64,000 nucleotides of DNA from Catenovulum sp052056295 (GTDB lineage: Bacteria; Pseudomonadota; Gammaproteobacteria; Enterobacterales; Alteromonadaceae): positions 372,001-436,000 of the forward strand of contig NZ_CP182494.1 of NCBI RefSeq assembly GCF_052056295.1. The letters run 5' to 3'. The translations under genes and the position numbers were made by a program. The first letter of the stretch is position 1. Every line of letters begins with the position of its first letter. Positions 36,182-44,145 of this stretch are shown in pieces. Below the pieces are notes generated by a model. It was not told where the DNA came from. It saw nothing but the letters and a program-made list of their open reading frames with translations, and did no database searches.

Positions 36182-37173
36182 ACACAATAATGGAAAAAGA
36201 AGCTCGCGAAGCGCCTAGCCGCATTGCAGCACAACTTAACAATAACCGTGAAATAGCGGAAAAACTAGGCGCTATTTTGCGTCAGAATCCACCTAAATAT
36301 GTTTATATTATTGGCCGTGGATCGTCAGATCACGCAGGTGTATTTGCTAAATATTTAATTGAAATTGAAGCGGGTATAAGTGTGTCGCACGCAGCGCCTT
36401 CAGTCGCAAGTGTGTATAACAAACAGCTAGATTTATCAGACTCATTGGTATTGTCTATCTCACAATCTGGCCGCAGCCCAGACATTTTAGCTCAGCTTGA
36501 TATGGCGAAAAAAGCCGGTGCATTAGCCGTTGCTTTGGTAAATGATGAAACATCACCACTAGCAACTGGCTCTGATTATTTATTGCCATTAGGTGCAGGT
36601 GAAGAAAAAGCTGTTGCAGCAACTAAAAGTTACTTATGTACATTATCGGCAATTACCCAACTAGTTGCGCATTGGACACAAAACCAAACTTTGTTTGCTG
36701 CGCTTGAACAACTGCCGCAGCAATTAGAGCAAGTGATTCAATCGCCTGCACAATTAACTACACCCCAATTTAAACAGTTAGAAAACTGTGTGGTGTTAGG
36801 CCGTGGTTTAGGTTATGCGGTATGTCGTGAAATTGCGCTTAAGCTTAAAGAAGTTTGTTCAATTCACGCAGAAAGTTATAGTAGTGCAGAGTTCGTACAT
36901 GGGCCAATTGCTTTGGCCGGTAAAAAAATCCGCGCGTTAGAAGTAGATATTAACGACGAAACCCGCGAGCTACATAAACAACAAATTGCTGATTTAGCCC
37001 AGCGTGGTTCAAGCATTATGCATTTAACTCAAGTGGTTGAAGACTGTCACCCACGCCTTGCACCTTTATTGGCGCTACAAAAGTTTTATGTGGATATTGC
37101 AACAGTATCGGTTGAGCTTGGTTATAATCCAGACGCGCCAGTTGGATTAAATAAAGTTACACGGACCCAATAA
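36178..37173 (+). CDS. Glucosamine-6-phosphate deaminase, SIS type (NagB-II)
   Basis: 331 residues with two SIS domains: GRGSSDHAGVFAKYLIE and SISQSGRSPDILAQLDMAKKAGA in the first, VVLGRGLGYAVCREIALKLKEV and the YSSAEFVHGPIALAG motif in the second. This is the NagB-II type known from Alteromonadales, which replaces classical NagB and turns glucosamine-6-phosphate into fructose-6-phosphate and ammonia. It lacks the glutaminase half of GlmS. It overlaps nagK by 4 bases and is followed by nagA after one base, so the three are tightly coupled. Confidence 0.9.
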   Translation: MNTIMEKEAREAPSRIAAQLNNNREIAEKLGAILRQNPPKYVYIIGRGSSDHAGVFAKYLIEIEAGISVSHAAPSVASVYNKQLDLSDSLVLSISQSGRSPDILAQLDMAKKAGALAVALVNDETSPLATGSDYLLPLGAGEEKAVAATKSYLCTLSAITQLVAHWTQNQTLFAALEQLPQQLEQVIQSPAQLTTPQFKQLENCVVLGRGLGYAVCREIALKLKEVCSIHAESYSSAEFVHGPIALAGKKIRALEVDINDETRELHKQQIADLAQRGSSIMHLTQVVEDCHPRLAPLLALQKFYVDIATVSVELGYNPDAPVGLNKVTRTQ

Positions 37174-37174
37174 A

Positions 37175-38314
37175 ATGAAACAGTATTTTCGCCCCCATCG
37201 TTTATTTGATGGCAAAAGATTTGTTGAACAACCTATAGTCACAGTTGAAAACGGATTGATTGCAGACATTAGTTTTGATCAACCACAAACAGAGGTTATT
37301 GAACTAGCTGGTTTATTAGCGCCAGGTTATATAGACGTACAAGTAAATGGCGGTGGTGGAGTACTGTTTAATAATGTGCCTGAGTTGGCAACGCTGCAAA
37401 CTATGGTTGCAGCCCATGCAAACTACGGCACAACCGCTATGTTACCGACCTTAATTACCGACGATATTGAGGTTATGCAGCAAGGCGCAGATGCAATTGC
37501 TGCGGTTATAGCGCAGCAGTTACCCGGTATTTTAGGTGTACATTTTGAAGGCCCTCATTTATCGGTTGCTAAAAAAGGTGTGCATCCTAAAGAGCATGTT
37601 CGTGGCATTAGCGAAGCTGAGTGGGCAGTTTTTGCTCGGCAAGATCTAGGCATCAAACTGGTAACACTTGCACCAGAAACGGTAACGCCTACTGAAATTA
37701 CGCGGTTAACTGAATTAGGTTGTATCGTCAGCATTGGCCATAGCAATGCTGATTATCAACAAGCAGCTGAAGCAATTGCCGCAGGTGCTAGTGGTTTTAC
37801 CCACTTGTACAATGCCATGTCGCCGCTTAGCAGTCGTGAACCTGGCGTAGTTGGTGCAGCATTAACCGCTGAACAAACCTATAGCGGCATTATTATCGAC
37901 CATCATCATGTGCATCCGCAGGTGGCCAAGCTTGCGTTTAAATGTAAAGGCGCAGACAAGCTAGTATTAGTCACAGATGCCATGGCTTTAATTGGCAGTG
38001 AACAAACAAACTTTGCGTTATTTGGCGAACAAGTTGAGCTAAATGGTGACAAGTTACAAATTGCCACAGGCCAATTAGCTGGCTCGCATTTATCTATGCA
38101 ACAAGCAGTGCAAAACTGTGTTAACGACTTAGAGTTATCACTTGCTGATAGCTTAAATATGGCGAGTTTAACCCCGGCAAATTGGTTGGGTATTGCACAA
38201 AATTATGGCTCGTTAACCGTTGGGAAAAGAGCCGACTGGGTTGTGTTAGATACACAATTAAACGTTATTCAATGTTGCATTGCTGGCCAAGTGCAACAGT
38301 TATTATCTAAATAA
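37175..38314 (+). CDS. nagA: N-acetylglucosamine-6-phosphate deacetylase NagA
   Basis: 379 residues, the family length. Amidohydrolase metal and catalytic residues are in place: HFEGPHLS (Glu), SIGHSNADY (His), FTHLYNAMSPL (His) and LVTDAMA (catalytic Asp), with GYIDVQVNGGGG at the start of the barrel. It removes acetate from GlcNAc-6-phosphate to give glucosamine-6-phosphate for the deaminase encoded just before it. In the same operon as nagK and the symporter. Confidence 0.95.
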   Translation: MKQYFRPHRLFDGKRFVEQPIVTVENGLIADISFDQPQTEVIELAGLLAPGYIDVQVNGGGGVLFNNVPELATLQTMVAAHANYGTTAMLPTLITDDIEVMQQGADAIAAVIAQQLPGILGVHFEGPHLSVAKKGVHPKEHVRGISEAEWAVFARQDLGIKLVTLAPETVTPTEITRLTELGCIVSIGHSNADYQQAAEAIAAGASGFTHLYNAMSPLSSREPGVVGAALTAEQTYSGIIIDHHHVHPQVAKLAFKCKGADKLVLVTDAMALIGSEQTNFALFGEQVELNGDKLQIATGQLAGSHLSMQQAVQNCVNDLELSLADSLNMASLTPANWLGIAQNYGSLTVGKRADWVVLDTQLNVIQCCIAGQVQQLLSK

Positions 38315-38328
38315 GTTGGGGTATTGTT

Positions 38329-40032
38329 ATGCAGTTATCCATACTCGATTGGGCGATAGTGTTAGTTATATTGTCGTCTACCATGGTAATTGGTTTTGTT
38401 GTCAGTAAACGCGCAGCAAAAAGCAGTGCCTCTTTCTTTTTAGCCGGACAAAGCATGCCTTGGTGGTTGTTGGGTGTGTCTATGGTGGCAACCACATTTG
38501 CGGCCGATACACCTAACTTGGTTACCGACATAGTTCGTTCACAAGGTGTATCAGGCAACTGGGTTTGGTGGGCCATGTTATTAACCGGCATGTTAACCAC
38601 TTTTGTTTATGCAAAATTATGGCGTCGTTTAGGTATAACGACTGACGTTGAGTTCTACGAACATAGATATACCGGCAAGCCAGCACGCTTTTTACGTGGT
38701 TTTAGAGCCTTGTATTTAGGTATATTTTTTAACGTTATGATTATGGCTAATGTCACCTTAGCTGCGGTAAAAATTGGTAGTGTACTCTTTGGTATAGACC
38801 CAACTATGGTGATTATTTTCGCTTGTTTAATTACCGTTATTTTCTCAACTTTAGGTGGCTTTTTGGGGGTATTAATCACGGATTTAATCTTATTTGTGAT
38901 AGCTATGGTCGGCTCGGTAACAGCAGCTTATTTTGCGGTATCCCATCCGGCTGTTGGTGGCGTTGAGAATTTACTTAGTCATCCAGCGGTTGTCGATAAA
39001 CTTGCGTTTGCGCCTGATTTTTCTAACCCAGAAATGTATATGCCACTGCTTATTATTCCATTGTTAGTGCAATGGTGGAGCGTGTGGTATCCGGGCTCTG
39101 AGCCAGGTGGCGGTGGTTATATCGCCCAGCGTATGTTAGCGGCGAAAAATGAAAACCACGCCGTTGCTGCATCTGCATTTTTTAACTTGTGTCACTATGC
39201 TGTACGCCCGTGGCCTTGGATTATAGTTGCGCTGGCATCCATTATTGTTTACCCAGATTTAGCCAGCTTACAGCAAGCGTTTCCAAACGTGCCAGAGCAT
39301 TTAGTTAAAGACGATTTAGCTTATTCAGCCATGTTAACTTTTTTACCAGCAGGTGTATTAGGTTTGGTGGTTGCGTCATTGGTATCGGCGTATGTTTCAA
39401 CTATTTCGACCAGCTTAAACTGGGGCGCTTCGTATTTTGTAAACGACTTTTATGCGCGTTTTATTAAACAAGATGCCAGCGACAAACAACAAGTATTTGT
39501 TGGCCGAGTCGCGACCGTGTTGTTGATGGTATGCGCAAGTTTAATGGCTTTAGTGTTAGAAAACGCGCTACAAGGTTTCCGTTTATTAATGACCATAGGC
39601 GCAGGTACAGGTTTACTATTCTTACTACGCTGGTTTTGGGGGCGCATTAATGCGTGGAGTGAAATTTCAGCTATGGTCTTTTCATTCTTCTTTAGCATGT
39701 TGTTTGAATTCGGCCCATTTGAAGAGTTAGTCGGCTGGCAAAAAATGTTGTTAAGTGTTGGTTTAACCACAGCCGCTTGGATCATAGTAACTTTAGTGAC
39801 TCAGCCTGAAAGTGAACAAACGTTAAACACCTTTTGGCAACGCATTCAGTTTAGCCGCGAAGAGTTAACCAAAGGATTAGTAATAGCAGCGATAGCAACC
39901 ATAGGGACTTATAGCGCGTTATTTGCAACCGGCGCGTGGTTTTATCAAGACTGGTTATTTGCCATGGGCATGGGTGTTGTTGCTGTTGTGAGCGGATTTG
40001 TTACTTATAAATATGGAATTAGGGTTGAGTAA
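38329..40032 (+). CDS. Sodium:solute symporter (SSS family), probable GlcNAc uptake
   Basis: 567 residues, about 13-14 membrane spans, inner membrane. SSS marks: N-terminal LDWAIVLVILSSTMVIGFVVSKRA, SMPWWLLGVSMVATTFAADTPNL and the mid-protein GFLGVLITDLILFVIAMVGS and SAYVSTISTSLNWGASYFVNDFY stretches. It ends the NagR-controlled operon, 14 bases after nagA, which makes GlcNAc (or a short oligomer) the likely substrate; this is inference, since GlcNAc carriers elsewhere are often MFS NagP. The C-terminal 200 residues hold several more spans, as in the longer SGLT-like members. Confidence 0.85.
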   Translation: MQLSILDWAIVLVILSSTMVIGFVVSKRAAKSSASFFLAGQSMPWWLLGVSMVATTFAADTPNLVTDIVRSQGVSGNWVWWAMLLTGMLTTFVYAKLWRRLGITTDVEFYEHRYTGKPARFLRGFRALYLGIFFNVMIMANVTLAAVKIGSVLFGIDPTMVIIFACLITVIFSTLGGFLGVLITDLILFVIAMVGSVTAAYFAVSHPAVGGVENLLSHPAVVDKLAFAPDFSNPEMYMPLLIIPLLVQWWSVWYPGSEPGGGGYIAQRMLAAKNENHAVAASAFFNLCHYAVRPWPWIIVALASIIVYPDLASLQQAFPNVPEHLVKDDLAYSAMLTFLPAGVLGLVVASLVSAYVSTISTSLNWGASYFVNDFYARFIKQDASDKQQVFVGRVATVLLMVCASLMALVLENALQGFRLLMTIGAGTGLLFLLRWFWGRINAWSEISAMVFSFFFSMLFEFGPFEELVGWQKMLLSVGLTTAAWIIVTLVTQPESEQTLNTFWQRIQFSREELTKGLVIAAIATIGTYSALFATGAWFYQDWLFAMGMGVVAVVSGFVTYKYGIRVE

Positions 40033-40037
40033 ATGCA

Positions 40038-40136
40038 CTAGGGCATAACCTTCGCAAAAACGCTACAAGTACATCCTTGTAAGCTCGGACTTTTCGTCCC
40101 TGAAAAGTACGTTTTGCTCTAGGTTATCGCCCTAAT
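40038..40136. repeat. Family 1 palindromic repeat, reverse sense
   Basis: Arms TAGGGCATAACC and GGTTATCGCCCTA: both arms changed together relative to the TAGAGC/GCTCTA copies. Inner hairpin is CTTTTC-GTCCCT-GAAAAG. Confidence 0.8.
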
Positions 40137-40191
40137 ACATTCTTAAGCAGCATCAATTATTCAAAGTTTTCATTTGCGTTATGTGTGTGTT

Positions 40192-40214
40192 GGCCAGCTT
40201 GCTGGCCTTTTTTT
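40192..40214 (+). terminator. Rho-independent terminator
   Basis: GGCCAGC-TT-GCTGGCC followed by seven T. It ends the nag operon and lies just before the toxin-antitoxin promoter. Confidence 0.9.
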
Positions 40215-40240
40215 GCTAATTTGTAAACTGTCGCTATAAT
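40213..40240 (+). promoter_or_regulatory. Probable sigma-70 promoter of the toxin-antitoxin pair
   Basis: TTGCTA (40213-40218) and TATAAT (40235-40240) with a 16-base spacer, 34 bases before the antitoxin ATG. Confidence 0.5.
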
Positions 40241-40273
40241 TAACGTCAAATGTCGTTTTATTGAGAGGCTTGT

Positions 40274-40708
40274 ATGCAGGTTGCAGAACGTGACTTTATT
40301 AAAGTGGTGAGTAACGGCAAGTTAACTACTCACTCAAATCCATTTGATGAAATTAATGTCGCTAATACGGGTTTAAGAGTGGTCGGTGTAGACCACCTAA
40401 GTAAAATGCTGCATTGGGAAATGCCTGTTATTGCCAATGCAATAGGCACAACAACCCGCACGCTAGAGCGATACCGCAAAGATAAAAAGCCCCTGAGTAA
40501 AAATGTAAGTGAGAACGCTCTAGAGCTTGCAAGGCTATCAACTCACGGCATTGAATATTTTGGCAGTGTTGAACGTTGGAATGAATGGTTAAACACCCCA
40601 AATATTCAGTTTAATAACAATCCACCGAAGTCCGTGATTAACTCAATTAGAGGACGGGAGCTGATTAAACGAATAATCAATGGCTTAGCACACGGGTTTG
40701 CTGCATAG
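40274..40708 (+). CDS. Xre/MbcA/ParS-type antitoxin (DUF2384)
   Basis: 144 residues. The middle has a helix-turn-helix-like segment (ANAIGTTTRTLERYRKDKKPLSKNVSENALELARL) and the C terminus has the antitoxin fold NEWLNTPNIQFNNNPPKSVINSIRGRELIKRIINGLAHG, the toxin-binding domain of RES and MbcT toxins. It would bind the RES toxin and its own promoter. GAGAGG lies 9 bases before the ATG. Its stop overlaps the GTG of the toxin gene by one base, the usual layout. The partner toxin is broken (see next), so the antitoxin may be a relic. Confidence 0.9.
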   Translation: MQVAERDFIKVVSNGKLTTHSNPFDEINVANTGLRVVGVDHLSKMLHWEMPVIANAIGTTTRTLERYRKDKKPLSKNVSENALELARLSTHGIEYFGSVERWNEWLNTPNIQFNNNPPKSVINSIRGRELIKRIINGLAHGFAA

Positions 40709-41181
40709 TGTTGTGTTACCGAATCGCGCCCGCACAATTTAATAATGTGAATAATGCTTTATCTGGTGTGGGTGGTCTTTACGCTGAAGGGCGATGGCAT
40801 TTTATTGGCAACCCAGTGGTGTACAGTGCCAGCTCTCGAGCTTTGGCAATGCTTGAAAGATTGGTGAATGACTCCACTGATATTCTCAGCACCAATTTGT
40901 CTATATGTACCTTTTTAATACCTGATTCTATTGCTATTGATAAGTTCGAAGTGGGAGATTTGCCACAGAGTTGGGATGACCACCCTTATATAAATGACAC
41001 ACAGTAGATTGGATCCCAATGGTTGCAGTTGTGTTCATCTTCTGTATTGCGAGTGCCATCAAGTTTATGTGCAGACGAGTATAATTTTATCATCAATCCC
41101 GCGCATGCAGATGCCGAAAAAATAAGTTGTATAGACTGCAAAGCATTTCAATATCCTAATCGGCTTGCTGCCAAATTGTAG
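40708..41181 (+). pseudogene. RES-domain toxin interrupted by an in-frame TAG
   Basis: The frame from the GTG at 40708 ends at TAG (41005-41007, codon 100) but continues in the same frame with recognisable RES sequence to a second TAG at 41179-41181. The full product would be about 157 residues, normal for the family. Before the stop: CYRIAP, GGLYAEGRWHFIGNPVVYSASSRALAMLERLV (Arg, Tyr and Glu of the NAD-binding site). After it: GSQWLQLCSS, LRVPSSLCADEYNFIINPAHAD, including the VPS serine and the NP-x-H motif. RES toxins degrade or transfer from NAD. The truncated 99-residue product lacks part of the active site. Nonsense mutation is the simplest reading; sequencing error or stop read-through are alternatives. 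Confidence 0.85.
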
Positions 41182-41332
41182 TTAGTCCCCTCGCTTATTC
41201 AGCTAATTTATATAACATCACCAAAACGTGACGCACTGCGTAGCGAATTGAGTTAGACACACCAATTGCGAAACGGCTTGTTTCGCAATTGCTTGATTCA
41301 AGTTTAAAGGTTGAGGCCGTTAAATTCAGCTG

Positions 41333-42091
41333 TCAGAGCAAACTCACTTTACCCACCACAGGCTCTATATTAGCGCCATAAGTGAGTTCAACTTGATACC
41401 TAGGTTTTTCTTCTGATCTATATTTATTGCGGTAATCTAAACTTTTCAGCTTTTGATTTTTTGGGTTGGGAATAAAGACCGAATCGACACTCAGCCTGTC
41501 TATGTTACCAGCTATCGTGTCACTTTCGTCTTCAGATTTGTTGGAGTAAGTTTGGTGGATGCGCACAATCCCTTTGGCTATAAATACGTTACTTTGCTTT
41601 GCATACTTATCTGCTAATTCACTGAAACTGGTTGCTGCATCTATCGCATATAAACGAGAGGCGCTGTATTTCAAGTGATCTCTGATGCGCAAGCTATCCT
41701 TACGCTCAAAATCAGTGGAAGTAAGGTCATCCAAGGTAGTTTGATATTTTAATTCGGCTTGTTTCAGCTTGAGTTGGTGGGCATCACCATCCAGTTCTAA
41801 TGCTAGATAAAGCTCTTTTGATGAATTGTCGGAAAGTTCGAGTGCCGCTATTTTTTCTACTGTTAACCAAGTTGGTGTATATCTATTTTTCTCTTGTGGA
41901 AATTGCACATAGAACGATAAAGAAACTCCGCTATTTTCCTGATTGGTAAAGTAAGGAAGGGTTAACTCACGCTCGGTTAAAACAACAGAATAAAGTGGAT
42001 TATTTTGGTTATACCAAACCTTGCCAAGTACGAATGTATTGACTCCCAATATTAAAATGGCAACGCCGATTAACAATGAATGTTTACGCAT
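41333..42091 (-). CDS. DUF4824-like / GDYXXLXY-type exported protein
   Basis: 252 residues. One N-terminal membrane segment (LLIGVAILILGVNTFVLGKVWY, residues 5-26) anchors a periplasmic part with regularly spaced beta-type segments (SVVLTERELTLPYF, SVSLSFYVQFPQE). It ends VVGKVSLL. This fits proteins annotated DUF4824 that are encoded after DUF2157/DUF4401 membrane proteins, as here; function unknown. Its start overlaps the end of the upstream gene by 8 bases, so the two form an operon. Confidence 0.6.
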   Translation of the reverse strand: MRKHSLLIGVAILILGVNTFVLGKVWYNQNNPLYSVVLTERELTLPYFTNQENSGVSLSFYVQFPQEKNRYTPTWLTVEKIAALELSDNSSKELYLALELDGDAHQLKLKQAELKYQTTLDDLTSTDFERKDSLRIRDHLKYSASRLYAIDAATSFSELADKYAKQSNVFIAKGIVRIHQTYSNKSEDESDTIAGNIDRLSVDSVFIPNPKNQKLKSLDYRNKYRSEEKPRYQVELTYGANIEPVVGKVSLL

Positions 42092-43169
42092 GTTCAGCTC
42101 CTTTTGTTGCGTTTAACCATAAGCCTATTTCACCCGTTCGTAGCCTTTTAAATACCATTAAAATTAACAGCGCAGTTAAAGCGATAACTAAAAAGAACAG
42201 GTATTTCGGCATCCAGTCCCACCACCAATCAAACATTTTTGTATACAGAAATAGCGTGAAAAATGTGCTGCCAAGGTTAACTAAATCACGCCAATTTTGC
42301 CGAATGCCGTGATAAATTAATGCAGCGGATATAACAAAGCCGATAATCTGATAGCTACCTTCGATTATGCCTGGGTCGATAGTTAAATAACTGCCTCGCG
42401 CCCAATTTGCCAATACTAAAACTGGCAATAAAAATAATAAGCCCCCGAAAATTCGATAGATAGCTACAAACTCTTCAAAGCCTTTTTGGTGTTTGTGTCC
42501 AAGGGCGAAAATAATTAATGCGGGCAGAAAAAAGTTTTCCGGCCGTTCGCTGAAAGACAACCAGTAGATACCGGACCAAGTACCTATTTTTGCCGATAAA
42601 AAGCCTGCAAAAAACAAAATTGCGAAAGTTTGTAATAACCTAGAGTTCGTCATATATGCCAGCGCTAAACTAGCAATAGCCCAGACAATAAAGGCATTGG
42701 GTGAGGGTGCTATATTATAAATTTGCCCGAGCATAGATAAATTAAGCACAAACGCCGCTATACAAACTAAACCCGCAATTTTGGCAAAATAGCCGGACTG
42801 CTCTTTAACCAAACAGAGCTGAGTTAATGCCAAAGCAATCAGTGGGCTGCTGATCAAAACACTGGTTTGTACCAGCGTGGTTAAGTTGCCCCAGTATTGA
42901 TAAAACAGCATAAATAAACTGGCACTAAACGCGAGCGCGCCGATAAACGAGGCTATTTTCATAGCTAAACTAAATTGCTTTTGGCTAGCGGAAGCGTCGA
43001 TATCAAAAATTTTGCTGAGGGATTTTAGTAATTGTTGGTGATGGTTGTTTAGGTTGGATTTATCTGTATCAGAAAGCTGAAACACGCCTTCTTGCTCTAA
43101 CTGATTCAACTCTGAGTTAAATGCATTGATTTGATCGACCCTGTGTTGCGCATTTTGTTTACTGTGCAT
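42084..43169 (-). CDS. DUF2157/DUF4401-like multi-span membrane protein
   Basis: 361 residues. A soluble helical N terminus (residues 1-60, the DUF2157-type NSELNQLEQEGVFQLSD start) is followed by about 10-11 closely packed hydrophobic spans (FIGALAFSASLFMLFYQYWG, LVQTSVLISSPLIALALTQL and more), ending in a short basic tail. Inner membrane; function unknown. Operon partner of the DUF4824-like gene, its product partly facing the same compartment. Confidence 0.7.
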   Translation of the reverse strand: MHSKQNAQHRVDQINAFNSELNQLEQEGVFQLSDTDKSNLNNHHQQLLKSLSKIFDIDASASQKQFSLAMKIASFIGALAFSASLFMLFYQYWGNLTTLVQTSVLISSPLIALALTQLCLVKEQSGYFAKIAGLVCIAAFVLNLSMLGQIYNIAPSPNAFIVWAIASLALAYMTNSRLLQTFAILFFAGFLSAKIGTWSGIYWLSFSERPENFFLPALIIFALGHKHQKGFEEFVAIYRIFGGLLFLLPVLVLANWARGSYLTIDPGIIEGSYQIIGFVISAALIYHGIRQNWRDLVNLGSTFFTLFLYTKMFDWWWDWMPKYLFFLVIALTALLILMVFKRLRTGEIGLWLNATKGAEHA

Positions 43170-43340
43170 TTTATTATCTACCTTGATTAAACTGCTTGAT
43201 TTATCAGCTATTTGCTAACGGAAGTCAAGTTTGGTTGAATAACTACTAATACAAGAATAAAAAGTCGGAACAAAAGTAAAATAATGGCGAAATGTATCCG
43301 CAAGGCAGATTGGACACTAAACCTAGAATGGAGGAATTAA

Positions 43341-44066
43341 ATGAACACTCTTTACATTACCGGCGCGGGTGTCAGCGCGGCTAGCGGCATTCCGACATTT
43401 CGTGGTGAAGACGGTTATTGGTCTATTGGTAGTAAAAACTATACACCAATGGAAATGGCGACTCGGGCCATGTATCAAAACAATCCATCTGAGTTTTTAT
43501 CTTGGTACTATCAAAGATTTGTTGTGTATCGCAACCATGGGCCAAACGAGGTACACCATTGGTTAGCGGATAAAAACCTCATCACACAAAATATCGATGG
43601 CTTAGATGGTAAAGCGGGTAATAAAGATTACATAGCAATACATGGGCGCATTGATCAAATGACCTTGTTTCATCATCAAGATGAAATGGTTGAAGATGTT
43701 CAAGTGATAGATGCACCATGGCATAAGGTGGACGAAACTTGTTTGCAGCAGTCTTTATTATAGCTGTTTAAAATTGACAACCACACGCCGGTGATAGACA
43801 AATCGTACAAACCTTATGTCTTGCTGTTTGATGAGTATTACACTGAACTTTACCGCATTTTCGAAGCAAAACAGCGGATGAAAAAGGCTAGCCGCATTGT
43901 ATTTATCGGTACCTCGTTTAGCGTTGGCATTACGCAAATGGCGTTAGATATTGCCCGCTACAATCAAATACCAATCGAAGTGGTTGATCCAAATCCAGTG
44001 CAATTATTTCACCCAGATGTCACTTACCACAGAATGACAGCATTACAATATATTCAAAAACAATAA
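43341..44066 (+). pseudogene. Sir2-like NAD-dependent deacylase interrupted by an in-frame TAG
   Basis: ATG with GGAGG 6 bases upstream; the frame stops at TAG (43761-43763, codon 141), but the same frame then stays open to 44066 with Sir2 sequence, giving about 241 residues in all, the normal sirtuin length. First part: ITGAGVSAASGIPTFRGEDGYW (NAD loop), LITQNIDGLDGKAG (NID motif), AIHGRID (catalytic His). Second part: YKPYVLLFDEYY, IVFIGTSFSVGIT and VVDPNP, which complete the NAD-binding fold. The zinc Cys pairs are not obvious. A nonsense mutation is the simplest reading; the separate 91-residue frame from 43791 is its 3' part. Confidence 0.85.
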
Positions 44067-44097
44067 CCGGCATTTAAACAAATAAAGTCAAGCTATC

Positions 44098-44145
44098 TTG
44101 ACTTTATTTAAATGTTTATTAAAATGCGAATTATTATCATTTGTG
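44098..44145 (+). promoter_or_regulatory. Promoter with Fur-like box before the heme locus
   Basis: TTGACT (44098-44103) and TAAAAT (44120-44125), 16 bases apart, are overlapped on the downstream side by TGCGAATTATTATCATTTG (44125-44143), whose complement carries ATGATAAT repeats typical of Fur boxes. This suggests iron repression of the operon. Confidence 0.7.

Noticed and set aside
40708..44066. Amber (TAG) recoding in this organism
   Set aside because: TAG ends many intact genes in the window (argA, DUF924, parA and others), so general reassignment is ruled out; two nonsense mutations are simpler.
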